60,767 nucleotides of DNA from Oscillibacter sp. (GTDB lineage Bacteria; Bacillota; Clostridia; Oscillospirales; Oscillospiraceae), in contig JAAVHF010000049.1 of the NCBI GenBank assembly GCA_014799845.1, positions 1 through 60,767 of the forward strand, given 5' to 3'. The notes under the pieces were generated by a model. That model was not told the origin of the DNA. It worked only from the letters and a program-made list of their open reading frames with translations, and did not search any database. The position numbers and the translations under genes were made by a program. This document shows, piece after piece, positions 9,402 through 19,296 of the stretch. Every line of letters starts with the position of its first letter. Positions within the stretch are counted from its first letter, which is position 1.

Positions 9402-10700
9402 ATGAGCACTGTCATTACTTCTATTGACCGGCATTCCCCAGCGGAACGGGCCGGAGTCCGGGCGGGAGAAAAACTGCTTTCCATCGGCGGGCATCCGGTG
9501 GAGGATGTATTGGATTACCGCTTTTTCGGCTACGATCCGGACCCGGAGCTGGAACTGGAGGAACCGGACGGCTCCCGGCGGACGGTACGGGTGAAAAAGC
9601 CGGAGGCGGAGGAGCTGGGGCTGAACTTTGAAACGTACTTAATGGACGAGCCCAGGCCGTGCTCCAATCACTGCCTGTTCTGCTTCGTGGACCAGATGGC
9701 CCCGGGGTGCAGGGATACCCTCTATTTTAAAGACGACGACGCGCGGCTGAGCTTCCTGATGGGGAATTATATTACCTTGACGAACCTCTCACCCAGAGAG
9801 ATTCAGAGGATCATTGATCTGCGGATCAGTCCCATCAATGTTTCCGTCCATGCTACAGACCCGAAAATGCGGTCTGTTTTGCTGGGGAACAAGGCCGGGG
9901 GCGAGAGCTTGGAGGCCATGAAGCGGTTCGGCGCGGCGGGGATCGTGATGAACGGACAGATCGTTCTGTGCCCCGGGTATAATGATGGGGCGCAGCTTCA
10001 GCGGACAATGGAGGATATGGCCAGCTGGGGATTTGCCAGCTGTTCGGTTGTGCCGGTGGGGCTGACGAAGTTCCGGGAGGGGCTGTCCAAACTGCGGCCC
10101 GTGGACCGGGAACTGGCGGGACAGGTGATCGACCAGGTGAACGCTTTCGGGGAGAAGTGCCTGGAACAGTACGGGTCGAGGATGTTCTTCTGTTCCGATG
10201 AGCTGTATATCCGGGCCGGAAGGGCCCTGCCGGAGGAGGACTACTACGAGGACTATGTGCAGATCGAGAACGGCGTGGGAATGCTGCGCAGCCTGATCTC
10301 TGAATTTGAGGCGGGACTGAGGCTGGAAGATGCGCCGGCGGAGGCTTCGGCCTTTACCATCGCTACCGGAGTCAGCGCTAAACCGTTCTTGCAGGAGCTG
10401 GCGGATAAGGCCCGGGAGGCCCTTGGCGTGAGCGGTCAAGTGGTCGCCATTCAGAACGATTTCTTCGGGCACACCATTGATGTGGCGGGACTGATTACCG
10501 GGCGGGACCTGATCGCGCAGCTGAAAGGGCTGGAGCTGGGAGAAAGGCTGCTGATCCCGATCAATATGCTGCGGCATGGGGGAGACGTGTTCCTGGATGA
10601 CCTCCATGTATCCGATGTGGAGAGGGAACTGGGCGTGCCGGTGACTGTGGTGGAGCAGGACGGGTTCGACCTGCTGGACGCGATGCTGGGGAGAAAATAA
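9402..10700 (+). CDS. DUF512 / PDZ and radical-SAM-like protein
   Basis: N-terminal PDZ-like HSPAERAGVRAGEKLLSIGG; CSNHCLFCFVDQMAPGCRDTLYFKDDDARLSFLMGNYITLTNL. Confidence 0.88.
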   Translation: MSTVITSIDRHSPAERAGVRAGEKLLSIGGHPVEDVLDYRFFGYDPDPELELEEPDGSRRTVRVKKPEAEELGLNFETYLMDEPRPCSNHCLFCFVDQMAPGCRDTLYFKDDDARLSFLMGNYITLTNLSPREIQRIIDLRISPINVSVHATDPKMRSVLLGNKAGGESLEAMKRFGAAGIVMNGQIVLCPGYNDGAQLQRTMEDMASWGFASCSVVPVGLTKFREGLSKLRPVDRELAGQVIDQVNAFGEKCLEQYGSRMFFCSDELYIRAGRALPEEDYYEDYVQIENGVGMLRSLISEFEAGLRLEDAPAEASAFTIATGVSAKPFLQELADKAREALGVSGQVVAIQNDFFGHTIDVAGLITGRDLIAQLKGLELGERLLIPINMLRHGGDVFLDDLHVSDVERELGVPVTVVEQDGFDLLDAMLGRK

Positions 10701-10709
10701 GAGAACATT

Positions 10710-10725
10710 TGTTTCACGTGAAACA
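10710..10725. promoter_or_regulatory. parS site TGTTTCACGTGAAACA (ParB/Spo0J binding)
   Basis: perfect 16-bp palindrome matching the parS consensus TGTTNCACGTGAAACA. Confidence 0.85.
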
Positions 10726-10733
10726 TCCCGTTT

Positions 10734-10976
10734 TTATAGCAGCTCCAGCATCAGGCTCGCGCCAAGACGGAAACCCTCGCGGAACCAGGTCAGATTTTTC
10801 TCGTTGTCGATGCTGGCCTGAACGTCGGTGAGTTTGTCCATTATTTCCAGTCCGATAAGAGGCTGGATCTTCTCCCAGAGCTTGGATTCTTCCGCCCGAA
10901 GTGCCAGAAGTTCTTCCGATGGGGCGCGGTCTATGTATAAAGCGCTGTCGTAGAGTTCTTTTATAATGTCGGTCAT
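10734..10976 (-). CDS. small conserved hypothetical (DUF6809-like)
   Basis: 80 aa; IIKELYDSALYID...FREGFRLGASLMLELL pattern. Confidence 0.6.
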   Translation of the reverse strand: MTDIIKELYDSALYIDRAPSEELLALRAEESKLWEKIQPLIGLEIMDKLTDVQASIDNEKNLTWFREGFRLGASLMLELL

Positions 10977-11078
10977 GAGATGGACCTCCTTTGAACGTAT
11001 AGGTCTATTATAGTCAAAATCTCCTTATTAGTCAACCATAATTAATCAAAAAGTCCTTTGTATTTTTAGAGGTGGCAT

Positions 11079-11306
11079 ATGGAACATTCTGATAGAATAT
11101 TGCAGATTATTGAGGGTAGGGGAATTACCGGGTATAAGGTCGCAAAAGCGACAGGATTAACAAGCAGTATGTTTACTGAGTGGAGAAAAAAGCCTACCTC
11201 CAAGATTTATTCCGGGAATCTGGTATTGATTGCCGATTATCTGGGATGTTCTGTGGATTATCTGTTGGGTAGAACAGAAGACCCGGAAGTTCATCAGAAG
11301 CCGTAG
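11079..11306 (+). CDS. XRE-family HTH regulator
   Basis: GYKVAKATGLTSSMFTEWRKKPTSKIYSGNLVLIADYLGCSVDYLLGR. Confidence 0.85.
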   Translation: MEHSDRILQIIEGRGITGYKVAKATGLTSSMFTEWRKKPTSKIYSGNLVLIADYLGCSVDYLLGRTEDPEVHQKP

Positions 11307-11310
11307 AGAC

Positions 11311-11591
11311 GCGCCGCCGGGAGCTCCCAAAGCAATACGGTAGGGACTGCCGATAACATCTTGAAACAGACGCTTCGCCTGTTACACGGGAGCCGGTCCG
11401 GTTTAGACCGGAAAGACTACAGGACAAGCGCAAAACAAATAACCCCCGTTATAATAAGGGATTCTTAAACCGTAGGTTTAAGCGTGCTTTTGCTTCTTTT
11501 CGCACGGGCGAAAAGAAGGCCCGCCCCGGCAGGGGCAAATCTGATTTAAGAAAAATTTACCGTGCCGCCCGAAGGGCGGCATAGAAGGAGG
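11311..11591 (+). repeat. dispersed modular intergenic repeat, copy B
   Basis: same core as copy A; terminal hairpin GCCGCCCGAAGGGCGGC before der SD. Confidence 0.85.
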
Positions 11592-11598
11592 CACCAAA

Positions 11599-12927
11599 AT
11601 GCCAAAACCAATTGTTGCCATCGTCGGACGGCCCAATGTAGGAAAATCCGCCCTTTTTAACAAACTGATAGGGCAGAGAATATCGATTGTTGAGGACACC
11701 CCCGGGGTCACCCGGGACAGAATCTACGGGGAATCCGACTGGAACGGAAGAAAATTCACCCTCATCGACACCGGGGGCATCGAGCCGAGGACCGACAACG
11801 AAATCCTCTCCTTTATGCGGGAGCAGGCACTGCTGGCAATCGACCACGCGGACGTGATCGTGTTCCTCACCGACATCAAAACAGGACTCACCGCCTCCGA
11901 TCAGGAGGTGGCCAGTATGCTGCAAAGAAGCGGCAAGCCCATTATCCTGGCGGTGAATAAAATGGACTCCACCGGGACGGTGAACCCGGATTTCTACGAG
12001 TTCTACAACCTGGGGCTGGGCGATCCCATCGCCCTGTCCGCCGTCCATGGGCACGGGACGGGGGACCTGCTGGACGAGTGTGTAAAATATTTTCCGCCCG
12101 AGGGGGACGACGAGGAGGACGACGACAGGATCCAGGTCGCCATTATCGGCAAGCCCAATGTGGGGAAATCCTCGCTGACAAACAAAATTCTGGGCCAGCA
12201 GAGAACCATCGTCAGCAACGTGGCGGGGACGACCCGGGACGCTATTGACAGCTACTTCGAGAACGAGACGGGGAAATACGTCTTTATCGACACCGCCGGA
12301 ATGCGGAAAAAATCCAAGGTGGACGAAAGCATCGAGCGGTACAGCGTTTTACGGGCGCAGATGGCCATCGAGCGGGCGGACGTGTGCCTCATTCTCATCG
12401 ACGCCCAGGAGGGCGTCACGGAGCAGGACACCAAGGTGGCCGGGATGGCCCATGAGGCGGGGAAGGCCAGCATTATCGTCGTGAATAAGTGGGACCTCAT
12501 CGAAAAAGACGGGAAAACCATGGACAAAATGCGGGAGGATATCCGGCGGGACCTGGGGTATATGACCTATGCGCCGGTCCTGTTCATCTCCGCCATGACC
12601 GGGCAGAGAGTGGAGAGGCTTTTTGAGCTGATCCAGTATGTGAACAATCAGGCCGCTACCAGGATTACTACAGGGATGCTCAACTCCGTATTGGCGGACG
12701 CGCAGACCAGGGTGCAGCCGCCGACGGACAAGGGCCGGAGACTCAAGATTTATTATATGACTCAGGCAGGGGTGAAGCCGCCCCACTTTGTCTGCTTCTG
12801 CAATGACGCGAGGCTGTTCCACTTCTCCTATCAGCGATATTTGGAGAATCAAATACGCACTGTATTCGGACTGGAAGGAACGCCGATCAAAATGACTATC
12901 CGCCAGAAGGGCGATAAGGAGGAGTAA
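11599..12927 (+). CDS. der: ribosome-associated GTPase Der
   Basis: two G domains: VAIVGRPNVGKSALFN and VAIIGKPNVGKSSLTN. Confidence 0.97.
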   Translation: MPKPIVAIVGRPNVGKSALFNKLIGQRISIVEDTPGVTRDRIYGESDWNGRKFTLIDTGGIEPRTDNEILSFMREQALLAIDHADVIVFLTDIKTGLTASDQEVASMLQRSGKPIILAVNKMDSTGTVNPDFYEFYNLGLGDPIALSAVHGHGTGDLLDECVKYFPPEGDDEEDDDRIQVAIIGKPNVGKSSLTNKILGQQRTIVSNVAGTTRDAIDSYFENETGKYVFIDTAGMRKKSKVDESIERYSVLRAQMAIERADVCLILIDAQEGVTEQDTKVAGMAHEAGKASIIVVNKWDLIEKDGKTMDKMREDIRRDLGYMTYAPVLFISAMTGQRVERLFELIQYVNNQAATRITTGMLNSVLADAQTRVQPPTDKGRRLKIYYMTQAGVKPPHFVCFCNDARLFHFSYQRYLENQIRTVFGLEGTPIKMTIRQKGDKEE

Positions 12928-12930
12928 CCA

Positions 12931-13626
12931 ATGGATCACGCGGTAAGTCTATGGTACGCGATGACGGAGTGGGGGGCGGACTTCTGGCTCCCGGCGCTGC
13001 TGATCGCGGCGGTCTCTTACTTCTGCGGCTGCTTCAATGGCGCGGTGATCGTATCGAAGTATATTCTGCGGGACGACGTGCGCAGCCATGGCAGCGGCAA
13101 CGCGGGATTGACCAATTTCTACCGTACCTTCGGCGGCCCGCTGACGGGGGTTGTCATCCTTACGGATGTGCTGAAGGCGCTGGCGGCGCTGCTCCTCAGC
13201 GGCGTAATCCTGCGGAGCTTCCCCGGCCAATTGCTGTGGGGCAACCCTGACGGCGCGGTTTTTGGAAAGTACTGGGCCGCGCTGTTCTGCCTGCTGGGGC
13301 ATATGTTCCCGTGCATGTTCCACTTCAAGGGCGGCAAGGGCATCCTCTCCGGCGGCGCGGCGGTGTTTCTGATCGACTGGCGCGTCGCGCTGGTGGTCTG
13401 GGGCGGATTCATTATTCTGGCGGTGCTGACGAAATATGTGTCGCTGGGGTCCGTGTGGGCCGGGGCCAGCTTCCCGTTTATCAGCTGGTACTGCTTCCCC
13501 AACGCGGTCATCGTGGTGCTGGCGTTCATCATCGGCGGACTGATCCTGTGGCAGCACCGGGCCAACATCAAACGGCTGCTGACGGGAACGGAGAGCAAGT
13601 TCTCCCTGCATAAGAAAAAAGACTAG
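12931..13626 (+). CDS. plsY: glycerol-3-phosphate acyltransferase PlsY
   Basis: GSGNAGLTNFYRTFG; FKGGKGILSGGA. Confidence 0.93.
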   Translation: MDHAVSLWYAMTEWGADFWLPALLIAAVSYFCGCFNGAVIVSKYILRDDVRSHGSGNAGLTNFYRTFGGPLTGVVILTDVLKALAALLLSGVILRSFPGQLLWGNPDGAVFGKYWAALFCLLGHMFPCMFHFKGGKGILSGGAAVFLIDWRVALVVWGGFIILAVLTKYVSLGSVWAGASFPFISWYCFPNAVIVVLAFIIGGLILWQHRANIKRLLTGTESKFSLHKKKD

Positions 13627-13638
13627 GAGGCGCGGCCA

Positions 13639-14640
13639 ATGAAAATTACCGTGCTGGGCAGCGGCGGCTGGGGGACCGCCCTGGCGCTGCTGCTGGTGGA
13701 CAATGGGAACGACGTGACGCTGTGGTCCTACTCCAAGGAGCGGAACGAGCTGCTGGAGAGGACCAGGGAAAATCCCAGGCTGGCGGGTGTCGCCCTGCCG
13801 GAAGCGCTGAAATTGAGCGCGGAACCGGACAGCGTCGCGGAAAGCGAGATCGTAGTGATGTCGGTCCCGTCCTTTGCGGTGCGGGATACCGCCAGAATGG
13901 CGGCCCCGCTGCTGCGGAAAGACGCGGTGGTGGTTTCCACCGCAAAAGGGATCGAGAAGGATTCCGCGCTGTGCATGACGCAGGTGATCGAGGAGGAATT
14001 GGGCGGCAGGGGCCGGGTGGCGGCGCTGTCCGGGCCGTCTCACGCGGAAGAGGTTGGACGGCGAGTGCCCACCGGGTGCGTGGCGGCTTCCCGGGATATG
14101 ACGGCGGCGGAACTGGTGCAGGACGTTTTTATGAATTCCCGGTTCCGGGTATACACCAACAGCGACGTGCTGGGGGTGGAGCTGGGCGGCGCGCTGAAAA
14201 ATGTGCTGGCCCTGTGCTGCGGGGTCATTGACGGCATGGGACTGGGCGACAACACCAAGGCGCTGCTGATGACCAGAGGGATGACGGAAATGGCCCGGCT
14301 GGGGGTAGCCCTGGGCGGGAAAAAGGAGACGTTCGCGGGACTCAGCGGTATGGGGGACCTGATCGTGACGTGTACGTCCATGCACTCCAGAAACAGGCGG
14401 TGCGGGATTCTCGTCGGGCAGGGAAAATCTGCCCAAGAGGCCATGAAAGAGGTGGGAGCCGTGGTGGAGGGTTACTACGCCGCCCTCAGCGCCCACCAGC
14501 TGGCGGAAAAGGCGGGGGTGGAGATGCCCGTCTGCCAGTGCGCCTATCAGGTGCTGTATGAGGGTCATCCGGCGCGGGATGTGGTCGGCAATCTCATGAA
14601 CCGGAACAAAAAGCGGGAAGTGGATGAAAGCTGGATTTAA
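13639..14640 (+). CDS. gpsA: NAD(P)-dependent glycerol-3-phosphate dehydrogenase
   Basis: ITVLGSGGWGTALALLL; LSGPSHAEEV; GALKNVLAL. Confidence 0.96.
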   Translation: MKITVLGSGGWGTALALLLVDNGNDVTLWSYSKERNELLERTRENPRLAGVALPEALKLSAEPDSVAESEIVVMSVPSFAVRDTARMAAPLLRKDAVVVSTAKGIEKDSALCMTQVIEEELGGRGRVAALSGPSHAEEVGRRVPTGCVAASRDMTAAELVQDVFMNSRFRVYTNSDVLGVELGGALKNVLALCCGVIDGMGLGDNTKALLMTRGMTEMARLGVALGGKKETFAGLSGMGDLIVTCTSMHSRNRRCGILVGQGKSAQEAMKEVGAVVEGYYAALSAHQLAEKAGVEMPVCQCAYQVLYEGHPARDVVGNLMNRNKKREVDESWI

Positions 14641-15261
14641 ATGCGGATCGATGAAGTGAAAAAGTCCGAACGGAAGAAAGGACGGTTCCTGGTCAGGCTG
14701 GAGGATGGAGACATCCTGCGGGTGACGGAGGAGGAACTGCTGAGGTTCGGACTAAGGGCCGGGCTGGAATTGGACGGGGAGACGCTGGAGGCGGTGAAAG
14801 CCTCTGTGAAGGCGTCCTCCGCCAAAGCGGCGGCGGCGAATATGATCGGAAGCCGGGCGTTGTCCAAGAAAGAGCTGACCAAGCGGCTCATCAAGAAGGG
14901 CAATGACGAGGCCGACGCGCAGGCGGCGGCGGACTGGCTGGAGGATATCGGGGCCGTCGACGACGCCGGATATGCCGCGGCGCTGGTGCGGCACTATGGC
15001 GGAAAGGGCTATGGGACCGCGCGGGTGAAGGAAGAGCTGCGCCGGCGGGGCGTGGACCGGGAACTCTGGGATGAGGCCCTGGAAGAGATGCCGGAGACGG
15101 CGGAAATATTGGACAGGCTGATCCAGAAGAAGTGCAAGGGGGATTTGTCGGACCCTAAAGAGAAGAAGCGGGTCAGCGATGCGCTGATGAGACGCGGATT
15201 CGGCTGGGGAGACGTGAAAGCCGCCATGGGGCGGTACGCGGAGATGATAGAGGATGATTAA
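14641..15261 (+). CDS. recX: RecX regulatory protein
   Basis: IGSRALSKKELTKRLIKKG...AADWLEDIGAVDDAGYAAALVRHY. Confidence 0.85.
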   Translation: MRIDEVKKSERKKGRFLVRLEDGDILRVTEEELLRFGLRAGLELDGETLEAVKASVKASSAKAAAANMIGSRALSKKELTKRLIKKGNDEADAQAAADWLEDIGAVDDAGYAAALVRHYGGKGYGTARVKEELRRRGVDRELWDEALEEMPETAEILDRLIQKKCKGDLSDPKEKKRVSDALMRRGFGWGDVKAAMGRYAEMIEDD

Positions 15262-15679
15262 AGAAGTTCGGTTTTATGACGCCGCAGAAGATTCTTTGGT
15301 GAAGTTCGCGGTGATTATTGCCCGGGCTAACGGGAAATGGGTGCTCTGCAAACATAGGGAGCGGCGTACGTTGGAGATTCCCGGAGGACATCGGGAAGAG
15401 GGAGAAACGGTCGGGCAGACCGCCGTCCGGGAGCTGAAGGAGGAGACGGGGGCGGTGGAGTTTTCGATCCGGCCGGTCTGCGTCTATTCCGTGGTCCGGG
15501 ATGATGAGCCGGAGTCCTTTGGCGGGCTGTATACGGCGGAGATTTCTTCCTTTGAAGAAGAGTTACATAGCGAGATCGAAAAGATCGTGATGCTGGAGGA
15601 GCTGCCGGAGGAGAATTGGACGTATCCGGAGATTCAGCCGTATCTGGTCGAGGAGGCCAGAAAGCGCGGCGTTTTTTGA
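15254..15679 (+). CDS. NUDIX hydrolase
   Basis: GGHREEGETVGQTAVRELKEETGA Nudix box. Confidence 0.9.
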   Translation: MIKEVRFYDAAEDSLVKFAVIIARANGKWVLCKHRERRTLEIPGGHREEGETVGQTAVRELKEETGAVEFSIRPVCVYSVVRDDEPESFGGLYTAEISSFEEELHSEIEKIVMLEELPEENWTYPEIQPYLVEEARKRGVF

Positions 15680-15684
15680 TGCGC

Positions 15685-16091
15685 GCCCGGGAGGACCCAA
15701 AGCGGTGCGGCAGGGTCCGCCAATGACGGCCTTGAACAGACGCTTCGCCCGATACACGGACACTGGTTCAGTTTAGACCGGACAGTTTACAGGACAAGCG
15801 CAAAATAATATCCCCCGTAATTTTGAGGGATTCTTAAACCGTAGGTTTAAGTGACTTTTTGCCTACTTTTTGTTCACACAAAAAGTAGGCGCGGGGTCCC
15901 GTGAAGCGCCGCAAGGCGGCGCTTTTAGCGCTGAGGCCGCCGCAGGCGGCCCACGGGGGCCGCGCAGGCCCCTGGGTATTGAATTAGAATAATCTAAACA
16001 AACTGCCCGTGGGGGCGTCATTTAGCCGCCCTTGGCGTCTAAACGACCGCCCCGGCACTCGGCCTATGGCCGAGTGCCCGGCGGCAAAAGG
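15685..16091 (+). repeat. dispersed modular intergenic repeat, copy C
   Basis: same core; extra hairpins AAGCGCCGCAAGGCGGCGCTT, GGCCGCCGCAGGCGGCC, GGCACTCGGCCTATGGCCGAGTGCC. Confidence 0.85.
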
Positions 16092-16099
16092 AGGCTTCT

Positions 16100-17422
16100 A
16101 TGCCATATAAACTGCATTTTATCTCATTGGGCTGCGCGAAAAACGTGGTCAACTGCGAGCAGATGATGGACCTCTGCCGTCAGGCGGGACACACCCTGTG
16201 TCCCGCCCCGGAGGGGGCGGACGTGGTGGTAATCAACACCTGCGGGTTCCTCTCCTCCGCCAGCGAGGAGGCAATCCAGAATATCCTGCAAATGGCGGAA
16301 CTGAAAACCCTGGGAAAAATCAAGAAAATCCTGGTGAGCGGCTGCATGACCCAGCGCTACGGAGAGGATGTTCCCACGGAGATGCCGGAGGTGGACGGTA
16401 TTCTGGGTACCGGAAGCTATAAGGATATCGTCTCCGCCGTGGAGGCGGTGATGTCCGAAGAGCACCCCAGGTATTTTGCCAGCATTGACGCGCCGGTGGA
16501 TGAATTTGGAAGAGTGCTGACTACGCCGCCCTGGTACGCTTACCTTCGGATCGCGGAGGGGTGCGACAACTGGTGCGCTTTCTGCATTATCCCGAAGCTG
16601 CGGGGGAAATACCGCAGCAGACCCATGGAAAAGGTGCTGGATGAGGCCAGGGGGCTGGCGGAGAAGGGCGTGAAGGAGCTCATTGTAGTGGCCCAGGATA
16701 TCACCCGGTATGGCACCGACTGGGACGGGAAGCACCATCTGGCGGAGCTGCTGGCGGAGCTGTGCAAGATGGATTTCCACTGGATCCGGCTGCACTACCT
16801 GTACCCGGATCAGATGGATGATGAACTCATTGACGTGATCGCGCGGGAACCGAAGATACTCAAGTATCTGGATATTCCCTTGCAGCACTGCAACGATGGG
16901 ATTTTAAAGCGGATGAACCGGCGGGGAGACAAGGCCTACATCGAGGCGCTGCTGGACAAGCTGCGGGAGAAAATCCCGGGGCTGGTGCTGCGGACCAGCC
17001 TGATCACCGGGCTGCCGGGAGAGGACGAGGACGCTTTCGAGGAGCTGTGCCAGTTCCTGTGGGATCAGAGGATGCTGCGGGCGGGGGTGTTTCCCTATTC
17101 CCCGGAGGACGGGACCCCGGCGGCGAAAATGGAACGGGTGGACACCGAGGAGGCCGAGAGAAGGGCGGAACTGGTGGTGGACATTCAGTCCAGGATCATG
17201 GACGAGTGGAACGAGGAGATGCAGTGGGAAGTCCTGGAAGTCCTCTGTGAAGGGTTCGACGGGCAGTCCATGAGCTATGTGGGCAGAAGCCGGGCGGAAA
17301 GCCCGGATATTGACGGGAAGATCTATTTCTCCGCAGACGGCGATGTGGAGGCCGGAACGTTTGTACAGGTCCGGATCACCGGGGTCATGGACGGGGAACT
17401 GACGGGAGAGCTGGTGGAGTGA
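16100..17422 (+). CDS. rimO: ribosomal protein S12 methylthiotransferase
   Basis: FISLGCAKNVVNCEQMM; RIAEGCDNWCAFCIIPKLRGKYRSRPME. Confidence 0.96.
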   Translation: MPYKLHFISLGCAKNVVNCEQMMDLCRQAGHTLCPAPEGADVVVINTCGFLSSASEEAIQNILQMAELKTLGKIKKILVSGCMTQRYGEDVPTEMPEVDGILGTGSYKDIVSAVEAVMSEEHPRYFASIDAPVDEFGRVLTTPPWYAYLRIAEGCDNWCAFCIIPKLRGKYRSRPMEKVLDEARGLAEKGVKELIVVAQDITRYGTDWDGKHHLAELLAELCKMDFHWIRLHYLYPDQMDDELIDVIAREPKILKYLDIPLQHCNDGILKRMNRRGDKAYIEALLDKLREKIPGLVLRTSLITGLPGEDEDAFEELCQFLWDQRMLRAGVFPYSPEDGTPAAKMERVDTEEAERRAELVVDIQSRIMDEWNEEMQWEVLEVLCEGFDGQSMSYVGRSRAESPDIDGKIYFSADGDVEAGTFVQVRITGVMDGELTGELVE

Positions 17423-17426
17423 CGGG

Positions 17427-17987
17427 ATGAGACTATACCATGCTTCACCGGCGGCGGGATTGACGGTTCTGAGGCCCAGCGTGACGGAGTATTTCGGAAA
17501 GCCAAAGCAGGTTTGCCTGACGGCGCTGAAGCCTATGGCGCTGCTGTACGGGATCAAGCACTTTGAGTATACCTACGGGTATACGAAGGAGAGGGAACTC
17601 TACTACGAGGAGTATTTCCCCGGCGCGCTGGAGGAGCTGTACAGGGGAAAATCCGCGTCGCTGTACCTCTGCTCCTGGCGGGAGGGGATGGAGACGACGC
17701 AGATCCCCAACGAGTATGTTTCAGCGTCCGAGGTCGCCGTGGAGGAGGAAATCCTGATCCCGGACGTGTACGGGGCGCTCCTGGAGGAGGAGCGGCTGGG
17801 GACGATGCGGATCGTGCGGTGGCCCGAGGTCCCGGAGAAGAGGCGGCAGTGGATCGTGAACGCCGAGATGGAAACCATCCTGGAAAATAACCTCCCGGAC
17901 AGGGATACGGCGATGGCCCGGTATATGCGGGAAAAATACCCGGAGAGCTGGAAACTGGCTCTGGAAAAGGAGAAGATGGAACAATGA
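17427..17987 (+). CDS. conserved hypothetical protein (ART-like N-terminus MRLYHASP...)
   Basis: compact ORF between rimO and pgsA with 4-nt overlap to pgsA. Confidence 0.7.
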   Translation: MRLYHASPAAGLTVLRPSVTEYFGKPKQVCLTALKPMALLYGIKHFEYTYGYTKERELYYEEYFPGALEELYRGKSASLYLCSWREGMETTQIPNEYVSASEVAVEEEILIPDVYGALLEEERLGTMRIVRWPEVPEKRRQWIVNAEMETILENNLPDRDTAMARYMREKYPESWKLALEKEKMEQ

Positions 17988-18505
17988 ATTTGCCGAATAA
18001 GCTGACGCTGCTGCGGATCGTTTTGATCCTGCCGTTTTTGCTGGTGTTGTACCTGGATGTGCCGTTTGCCCCGTTTATCGCGCTGGGGATCTTTATTATC
18101 GCCAGCCTGACGGACATGCTGGACGGAAAGATTGCCAGGGCGAGGAACCTGATTACCGATTTTGGTAAGTTTGCCGACCCGCTGGCGGATAAAATGCTGG
18201 TGACGGCGGCAATGCTGTGGTTTGTGGAGATCGGACAGATGCCCGGGTGGGCGCTGCTGGTCGTGATCGTGCGGGAGTTCGCCGTCAGCGGGCTGCGGAT
18301 GGTGGCCAGCGATAAAGGCAGGGTCATTGCGGCCGGATGGTCCGGGAAGGTCAAGACGGCGGCTACCATGGTCTGCATCGTGCTGATGTTCCTGCCAATC
18401 CCCGAGATACTGAACACGGTGTGCGTGGCGGTGATCGTGGCGACCACCATTTACTCCGGCGTGGAATACTTTTTGAAGAATAAGGACTGCCTCAGTGATA
18501 TGTAA
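17984..18505 (+). CDS. pgsA: CDP-diacylglycerol-glycerol-3-phosphate 3-phosphatidyltransferase
   Basis: NLPNKLTLLRIVLILPF; DMLDGKIARARNLITDFGKFADPLADKML. Confidence 0.95.
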   Translation: MNLPNKLTLLRIVLILPFLLVLYLDVPFAPFIALGIFIIASLTDMLDGKIARARNLITDFGKFADPLADKMLVTAAMLWFVEIGQMPGWALLVVIVREFAVSGLRMVASDKGRVIAAGWSGKVKTAATMVCIVLMFLPIPEILNTVCVAVIVATTIYSGVEYFLKNKDCLSDM

Positions 18506-18517
18506 AGCGCTGGGGCC

Positions 18518-18551
18518 AGCCGCCCCTGTAACGATGGTTTCAGGGGCGGCT
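18518..18551 (+). terminator. hairpin AGCCGCCCCTG...CAGGGGCGGCT followed by GTCGTTTTT
   Basis: perfect 11-bp stem plus T tract. Confidence 0.85.
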
Positions 18552-18609
18552 GTCGTTTTTCTGTTGGAAAGCGCGGGACAAAAAAGTGCAAGTTTGTCCA
18601 TTTCCCCAC

Positions 18610-18638
18610 TTGCCAGCAGGCGGGTTTCTTGGCATAAT
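18610..18638 (+). promoter_or_regulatory. putative promoter TTGCCA-N17-CATAAT upstream of xpt
   Basis: hexamers with 17-nt spacer. Confidence 0.5.
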
Positions 18639-18690
18639 AGTGTCCAATAGGCGCGGGATGTGCCGAAAACGTTTTTAAATTCATGAAAGG

Positions 18691-19275
18691 ATGGAACAAA
18701 CGATGCAGGAATTACAGGATCGGATTCGCAGGGAGGGCAAGGTTCTGCCCGGAAACATTATCAAGGTGGACGGATTCCTTAACCATCGGGTGGACGTGCG
18801 GCTGATGGAGCATATTGCCGACGAGTTTGCGAAGTACTTTGACGTCAAGGATATTACGATGGTCCTGACCGCTGAGGCCAGCGGCATCGCGCTGGCGACC
18901 ATCTGCGCCCAGAAATGGGGTGTGCCCATGGTCTTTGCCAAGAAGGCCAAGAGCGACAATATTGAGGGCGGCCTGTATCAGAGCGAGATCTTTTCGTATA
19001 CCTACAAGAAGAAGGTCACCCAGATCCTCAGCAAGGAGTGGCTGACGGCGGAGGATAAGGTGCTGATCGTGGACGACTTTATGGCCAACGGCGAGGCGGT
19101 GCGCGGGCTGTGCGACCTGGTGAGCCAGGCCGGCGCGGAGCTGAAGGGCATCGGGATCGCCGTGGAGAAGGGCTTCCAGGGCGGCGGCGACCGGCTGAGA
19201 AATATGGGACTCAATTATCACGCGCTCGCGGTCATTGAAAGCGCTGACGAGAATGGGATCGTTTTCAGAGATTGA
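18691..19275 (+). CDS. xpt: xanthine phosphoribosyltransferase
   Basis: LTAEASGIALATICAQKWGVPMVFAKK; VLIVDDFMANGEAVRGL PRPP motif. Confidence 0.93.
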   Translation: MEQTMQELQDRIRREGKVLPGNIIKVDGFLNHRVDVRLMEHIADEFAKYFDVKDITMVLTAEASGIALATICAQKWGVPMVFAKKAKSDNIEGGLYQSEIFSYTYKKKVTQILSKEWLTAEDKVLIVDDFMANGEAVRGLCDLVSQAGAELKGIGIAVEKGFQGGGDRLRNMGLNYHALAVIESADENGIVFRD

Positions 19276-19296
19276 TTTTTGTAAGGAGGGATCTTT

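Noticed and set aside
12949-14568. 539-aa ORF on - strand antisense to plsY/gpsA
   Set aside because: Low-complexity His/Arg/Gln-rich translation antisense to well-supported genes; typical shadow ORF of high-GC3 coding sequence. The same applies to 18712-20334, 33082-34890, 57269-58855, 38747-40489, 42100-43815 and 48474-50024.
18552-18690. Purine riboswitch upstream of xpt
   Set aside because: No recognisable purine-aptamer core (conserved loop-loop and three-way-junction sequences) in the ~140 nt; a terminator and a plain promoter explain the region.
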